From the NCBI GenBank assembly GCA_024760905.1, contig CM045729.1, positions 54,088,080 through 54,152,079 on the forward strand: a stretch of 64,000 nt of DNA. Reading direction: 5' to 3'. The notes under the pieces were generated by a model. It was not told where the DNA came from, searched no databases, and worked only from the letters and a program-made list of their open reading frames with translations. The position numbers and the translations under genes are program-made. This DNA comes from Plotosus lineatus (taxonomy: Eukaryota; Chordata; Actinopteri; Siluriformes; Plotosidae). Below are positions 29,424 through 64,000 of the stretch, one piece after another; the first letter of the stretch is position 1, and each line of letters starts with the position of its first letter.

Positions 29424-29757
29424 TGGGCAGTGGTGGCCTGGTGGTAAGGTGCTGGATCACCGATCCCCAGGTTGAGGGTTCAAGCCCCACTATCAATGAG
29501 TTGTCACTGCCCCCCACCCGGGCAGCTAATTGGGTTATCAATCGCCAGCCATGTCTCTCATGGTCTATGATGTGAGGCACATAACAGAACCATTGGTGAC
29601 TTTGATCAAGCGTAGGCTGCATAGCCATTAGTGTGTTGATGGCCTGGTGAGCTGTCCAGGGTGTACTCTGCCTGCCCTCGCCCAAAGTTGGCTGAGATGG
29701 GTGCCAGCCTCCCTGCGACTTTAATTAGGATTAAATGGTTCAGAAAATGAATGAATG
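29424..29757 (+). repeat. Chimeric SINE: shared head with L2-type tail
   Basis: GGCAGTGGTGGCCTGGTGG and GGTTCAAGCCCCACTATC, then the CAGCTAATTGGGTTATCAA body and the tail GATGGCCTGGTGAGCTGTCC to TAATTAGGATTAAATGG with TGAA repeats. Confidence 0.8.
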
Positions 29758-30233
29758 AGTGACGCAAATTATTTTTAGTTTAATTTTGAAATTTGTTATG
29801 CAAAATTATACACTGAGTTTGTAATAATTGTTTTTCTTCACATTATCACTGACTTATGTGTTTTAAAAGGTTTCTTTATGGTCTATCCAATTATTGGTAT
29901 TTTTAACGAGATAAAAATTTCGAACCCTTTATGGGGAATAAAACATTGAGTCTCTTACTAGCTGCATCAGTGAGGGTTTCCTGCTCAACCATCACCAAGT
30001 TTATTTTTTTTAAGCTTTGTGTCTGAGCCAGATACACTAATGCATTTAAATACATTAACTTACATTAAGTGTGCTTCTGCTTTCAGTATACTGTATCTGC
30101 AATTGTTCTTCTTTTCTCTTCCTAGTGGGATGACTGCATCTTTTGTGTTATGCTGCATCGCCACTGTGCTGCCTGGTCTCTCCTCTCTCGCTGTATCTGA
30201 TCTCACACTGACCTCCTGACATCTGTAAGGCTC

Positions 30234-59848
<29,615 letters not shown>

Positions 59849-60850
59849 GTAAGTCAAAGCTTTCCCCATGTAATACATTTTTCAGCCTTTTAGCATAATC
59901 ATTTATTATTTCTAGAATAAATGTTTTGCATTTTGCTGCCTTACATTAGAGCACTGTGTTGTGTTATTTATAAATAGAATAGTTGGCAAATTTGCATCTG
60001 TTGCAGTGCTCTTGCGGAAGAGAGTAATTATGTTAGTGTTTAACCTCCTGGAGCAATGCGAAGCCTGCATCATAAGACTTCAATCAGATTTGTTATCATG
60101 GTCCAGTGGTATTCCTGATTAGCATCCGAGCAGATGTTTCCCCTTCATTTCAGTAACTTTCTTTTGGATGGGTTCATGTTCTATTTAGGTGCTCAGTGTA
60201 GCTTTTTTCATATAATTGACCGTCACTTTCAGATGCAGATGCAGCAAAAACTATAGTTTGGATGATTAAAAAGAAAGAAAAAACAAAACAAAAACATTAA
60301 CTGGTACATTGTTAGCATCAGATTGTTTATTTAAATTTGTCTCATCACTCTGGAAACCTTGATGATGTCTGTCGATATATGATGGTGGTGGTACCTTGTT
60401 GTAGCCGGTACTCCATTTATATTTTGGACAGGTATATTCAGGACTCTGTTGGCTATTTCTGGCATTTTCTGCTGCCAGCTCTGCTTTTTTGGCGAGTTTT
60501 CTCGATTGCCAAGTGTTTTCCCAAGTGGCATCTTGGGATCGCACTTATTGATAAATAAATAAATTAGTTTATTATTAAACAATTTTAAACAATGCGACTA
60601 TTTTTTCATTTTGACATGTTTTCTTTAATGTCAAATGTCTACATTTGTACACAGGAAGCAAAAAGAATGTGTTGTTATAAAGCACTACGCTGCTCCCACC
60701 ATTGAATGGCGCAGCCGGATACAAAAACCAGTCCACCCCATTACTACAAAAAACTCAAAATAGTTGTATGCCAAAATTACACTTAATGCATCTGAGTCAA
60801 TATTTGAATAAAGGAAACCCCGGGCAACAGTCCTATCATCTGCCTCACAG
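59849..60850. other. Unassigned sequence in the last intron
   Basis: Mostly AT-rich. The stretch 60330-60545 is more complex and has short open frames on the minus strand, but none resembles a known protein to me. It may be an old repeat. Confidence 0.35.
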
Positions 60851-60852
60851 TC

Positions 60853-61190
60853 ATCATTTAATTTCATTTTCTGTAACCGCTTAATTCTAATTATGGTCGC
60901 GGGGAAGCTAGCGCCCATCCCAGCCGACTACGGGCGAGGGCAGGGTACATCCTGGACAGCTCACGCAGGGCTGAAACACACTGACGGCTTTGCAACCTAC
61001 TCTTGGCGAAAGTCAGCAATGGTTCATTTACATTCTTCACACCATAGACAGTGAGAGACATGACCAGCCTTTGATAACCCAGTTAGCTGCACTGGGGGGG
61101 AGGACGACAACTCATGGAGAGTGGGGCTTGACCCCCCCAACCTTAGGATCAGTGATCCAGCACCTTTACCACTAGGCCACCACTGTCCGT
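60853..61190 (-). repeat. Chimeric SINE: shared head with L2-type tail
   Basis: On the minus strand: head CAGTGGTGGCCTAGTGGTAA, CAGCTAACTGGGTTATCAAA, AAAGCCGTCAGTGTGTTTC, then TGAGCTGTCCAGGATGTACC and CATAATTAGAATTAAGCGG. It lies next to a copy with the other tail. Confidence 0.85.
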
Positions 61191-61199
61191 TCTGCTTTG

Positions 61200-61555
61200 A
61201 GATTTCCTTTCGGCTTTTTCCCTTTATCAGGGGTCGCCACAGCGAATGATTGACACATTTGATTTAGTATAGGTTTTTACGTCGGATGCTCTTCGTGACA
61301 CAACCCTCTAGCAATGGACCGAAAAACACGCTAACAGCTTTGCAGCCTACTCTTTACGAAAGTTAGCAATGGTTCTTTTACATGAACCTCTCACCATAGA
61401 CAGTGAGAGACATGGCCGGCCTTTGATAACCCAGTTAGCTGCACTGGGGGGACAGTGACAATCTTGTGGATAGTGGGACTCGAACCCCCAACCTTAGGAT
61501 CAGTGATCCAGCGCCCTATACCACCAGGCCACCACTGCCCACTGCCCAGCCTGCT
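61200..61555 (-). repeat. Chimeric SINE: shared head with RTE-derived tail
   Basis: On the minus strand the head and body match the neighbour at 60853, but after AAAGCTGTTAGCGTGTTTTT it goes on with CATTGCTAGAGGGTTGTGTC, GAAGAGCATCCGACGTAAAA and ATTCGCTGTGGCGACCCCTG, the RTE tail. Confidence 0.85.
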
Positions 61556-61559
61556 TTAC

Positions 61560-62590
61560 AGTATATAAATTAATTTCCTGAATGGTCTCATTAGACCCGA
61601 ATCCAGTTACATCATTAGAGACGTTAAGTCAGAGAGTCTGTGCTCACACATTAAAAAAAAATGCTTTTCTTAAGTTAGATTAATGAAGTAACCATGACTT
61701 CTACAAAAATTAAACATTGATGACAATGGTGTTTAAATATATCAAGATGAATAGACAGCAAGCCTTTTTATTCTACATGCATTCGAACTGATGCCTCATC
61801 TGATTGCTACAATTGTACTTTTACAAATATGAATCATGACCACTCTGATAGGCGTGAGCTTATCACTAGATTTACCAATCAAAATCCATTAAAATAAAAA
61901 AAAACATTCAGTAAACCTGTTACATGGCCGCTATTTGTGAACGAGAAATTTGAGATGGGTGGCATTCATAGATTTCACTGGAATGCTTCTGATGTATTCT
62001 GACCCACGCAAGAGCCTGTTATAGATTAGTGTGGTGTGTCTCTCCGGTTCTGTGGCTGTGTGACCTGATGTGGCACATCTTTGTGTTGACTATGATAAAT
62101 TAGAGCACTTTATCAGCTGTAGGTCTGACAGTGTCCCCCTAGATGTTCTTTGTTATTCAGCATCTTTCAGTAGCACATCACCTCAAATACTTTCACTGAA
62201 GATCACGGCCATCAATCACAGAAACTTTTGCTGACATGGATGCTTAAAAAAAACTCTGCAGGATCTCACTCTGCTGCTGTATCTGCCATCTTTTATTCAT
62301 TCCTGGCTTTGTACTAAGTGCCACTCAGCATTCACAGTATCCCTCAGTTCTGCTGTGCCGCTTTCGTATTCATGAGCAGTGTACTCCTGCTCCCGTGGGA
62401 CATGTGGGTAGCGTAGTTGTTCAAAAACCAACCCATGCTGCATTGTCTTGTAAGGCAAGTACTGTAGTATGATTTGTTCATGACTGTTAGCTCTCCTTTC
62501 CACTGCTTCATATGGACACAGGAGGTATTTAGGGCGTGCTTGGAGTGTAGGGTTGTATTGTTGATGGTGCAAGAGAGGTGTGGGGACAAG
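61560..62590. other. No feature recognised
   Basis: AT-rich intronic sequence, presumably still within GALNT13. No exon seen. Confidence 0.4.
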
Positions 62591-62595
<5 letters not shown>

Positions 62596-62646
<51 letters not shown>

Positions 62647-62660
62647 GTGTGTGTGTCTGT

Positions 62661-62741
<81 letters not shown>
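62596..62741. repeat. Long (GT)n microsatellite
   Basis: About 145 bases of GT repeat with a few interruptions. Long frames through it encode only Val-Cys or Thr-His runs. Confidence 0.97.
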
Positions 62742-62745
<4 letters not shown>

Positions 62746-63419
62746 GTGGAGGGGAATGAGAGGTTGAGGGATTACTGTAAATATATCCCATTGGAGGATT
62801 CTTCTGTGCAGAAATGATAAATGAGCTTCTAGGTTGGGGTCAGGAGCGCCCTGTGGGTCACATACAGTGTGGAGTTACAGCTCGTGAAAAGAAGAGAAGA
62901 AGGTGAGGTGTTAGCTGGTTCTCGTCTTACCTAACAGAAAATCCCTTTGACTTGGCTTGCCATCTTGGACCTTGTGAAACATTCAAGCGCCATACTCATG
63001 TTGCTTTAAGAAGGTGGGTGATGAGCAGTGTCACTGAATGATATAAAACATAAAACAGAGATTTTTGGGTCCGATAGAAGCAGTGTTCCCATTAAGTAGA
63101 ACTGAGCTTGCTCCAGTACTGTGTTCAGATGAGTCAGATGCTGAAGGCATTGGCTATAAAGCAGCTAATCTTGATGGCGTAGCTTGCTTGATGGCAAGTA
63201 GTGTGGGGAGTGTACGGGAGGGGGTATCCCTTCCTGCAGGGGTTGGGGTGGGTTTCTATTTCCGATAGATGCCGAACATTTTGACAGATCTTTAAAATTA
63301 TTTTCGAGCAAGTTGTAAATTGTGGAACTTAAGACAAAACAAAGATGGAAAAAAATTACTGGTGCGGTGCCAATAATTTCTGACGCCAATCTAAAATTAT
63401 TTGTGCCACTGTTGCGCCA

Positions 63420-63570
63420 ATTTAGACTCCCGCAGTCCACAAACATGCACAGTAGGTAACTTGGCTCTTCCAAATCAGGCCTAGGTGTGAATGGTTGTGT
63501 GAGTGTTGGCCCTGCGATGGCCCTGCAAGCTGTCCAGGGAGTGCACCGCCCTCGCACAGAGTTGGCTGAG
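63420..63570 (+). repeat. SINE fragment with L2-type tail
   Basis: GACTCCCGCAGTCCACAAAC, ATGCACAGTAGGTAACTTGG and GGCCCTGCGATGGCCCTGCA, then GCTGTCCAGGGAGTGCACCG: a V-SINE-like central block and the start of an L2-type tail. Confidence 0.55.
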
Positions 63571-63624
63571 GAACACTGGGTAGAAGTAATTAGCTTACAT
63601 TGATCGACTGAAACCCTTAAAATC

Positions 63625-63760
63625 ACTTCCTCTTCTTCTTCTTTTTCTTCTTCTTCTTCTTTTTTTACTTTCGGTTGTCCCCTTTTTCTCAGGGGTCACC
63701 ACAGCGAATCATCACATGTTTGATTTGGCACAGGTTTTCATGTCGGATGCCCTTCCTGAA
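63625..63760 (-). repeat. RTE 3' tail fragment with (CTT)n
   Basis: On the minus strand: GGAAGGGCATCCGACATGAA, GCCAAATCAAACATGTGATG, ATTCGCTGTGGTGACCCCTG and AAGAAGAAGAA repeats, the RTE-derived tail without the SINE head. Confidence 0.7.
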
Positions 63761-64000
63761 ACCCTTAAAATCACTATTATTTAGTTACTCATTATAAGCT
63801 AGGTCTAAACTACCAGGGCAAAACCCATGCAATTTACCTGAGGCTTGCAATCTAGGTGGCTCTGAATGCTGATGCCTCTATGTGGATAAATGCTTCCACC
63901 GAACTCATGATGCACAGCTTATAGTGCTACCCAGCACGAAATTACTGTACTCCATTTAACTCGATCCTTCCTGATTTTGCAAGTAGACAAGGCAGTGGCG

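Noticed and set aside
60266..60582. Two overlapping minus-strand frames of 83-92 codons
   Set aside because: Some sequence complexity, but no recognised protein, no splice signals and no start context. Left as unassigned, possibly an old repeat.
62297..62791. Open frame with a long Thr-His run
   Set aside because: Produced by the (GT)n microsatellite; the rest has no similarity I recognise.

Overview
The window looks like repeat-rich chromosomal DNA of a ray-finned fish, most likely a teleost. The only host gene I recognise is the 5' two-thirds of a polypeptide N-acetylgalactosaminyltransferase on the + strand. It resembles GALNT13 more than GALNT1. Seven coding exons lie between 30234 and 59848, all with GT/AG borders and matching phases. 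Together they encode about 385 residues: a type II membrane anchor, a stem, and most of the GT-A catalytic domain, including the DxH and WGGEN motifs. The last catalytic segment and the ricin-type lectin domain must lie beyond 64000.

Nearly everything else is mobile DNA or simple repeat. Bases 1-30000 (upstream of the gene, or its 5' noncoding intron) hold: a pair of head-to-head units with hammerhead-ribozyme cores (1123-1411); a Tc1-like element (1893-4136); a nearly intact RTE-like LINE with a 16-bp target-site duplication (4653-7811); a second LINE inserted by a 16-bp duplication into an older LINE's SGNH-esterase ORF1 (11349-14209); a pogo/Tigger-type element containing two other such elements and a Rex1-like LINE (14987-20849); another LINE (21040-24105); and palindromic pogo/Tigger-like elements (24554-28535).

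Inside the gene, intron 1 (10.1 kb) carries a hAT element nested in a Tc1 transposase relic and a second RTE-like LINE copy. Intron 4 (13.6 kb) carries a third RTE copy nested in a Tigger-like element, a third hammerhead unit, a Tc1 element broken by a LINE and a SINE, a 600-bp hairpin, and an inverted pair of LINE tails ending about 30 bp before an exon.

The SINEs use the LINEs' machinery. One tRNA-like SINE head occurs with two different 3' tails: one built from both ends of the resident RTE LINE, the other an L2-type tail ending in TGAA repeats. I see no prokaryotic operon, CRISPR array, rRNA or functional tRNA gene. Of the sequence features, I consider the hammerhead ribozyme units and the SINE tail exchange the most noteworthy.
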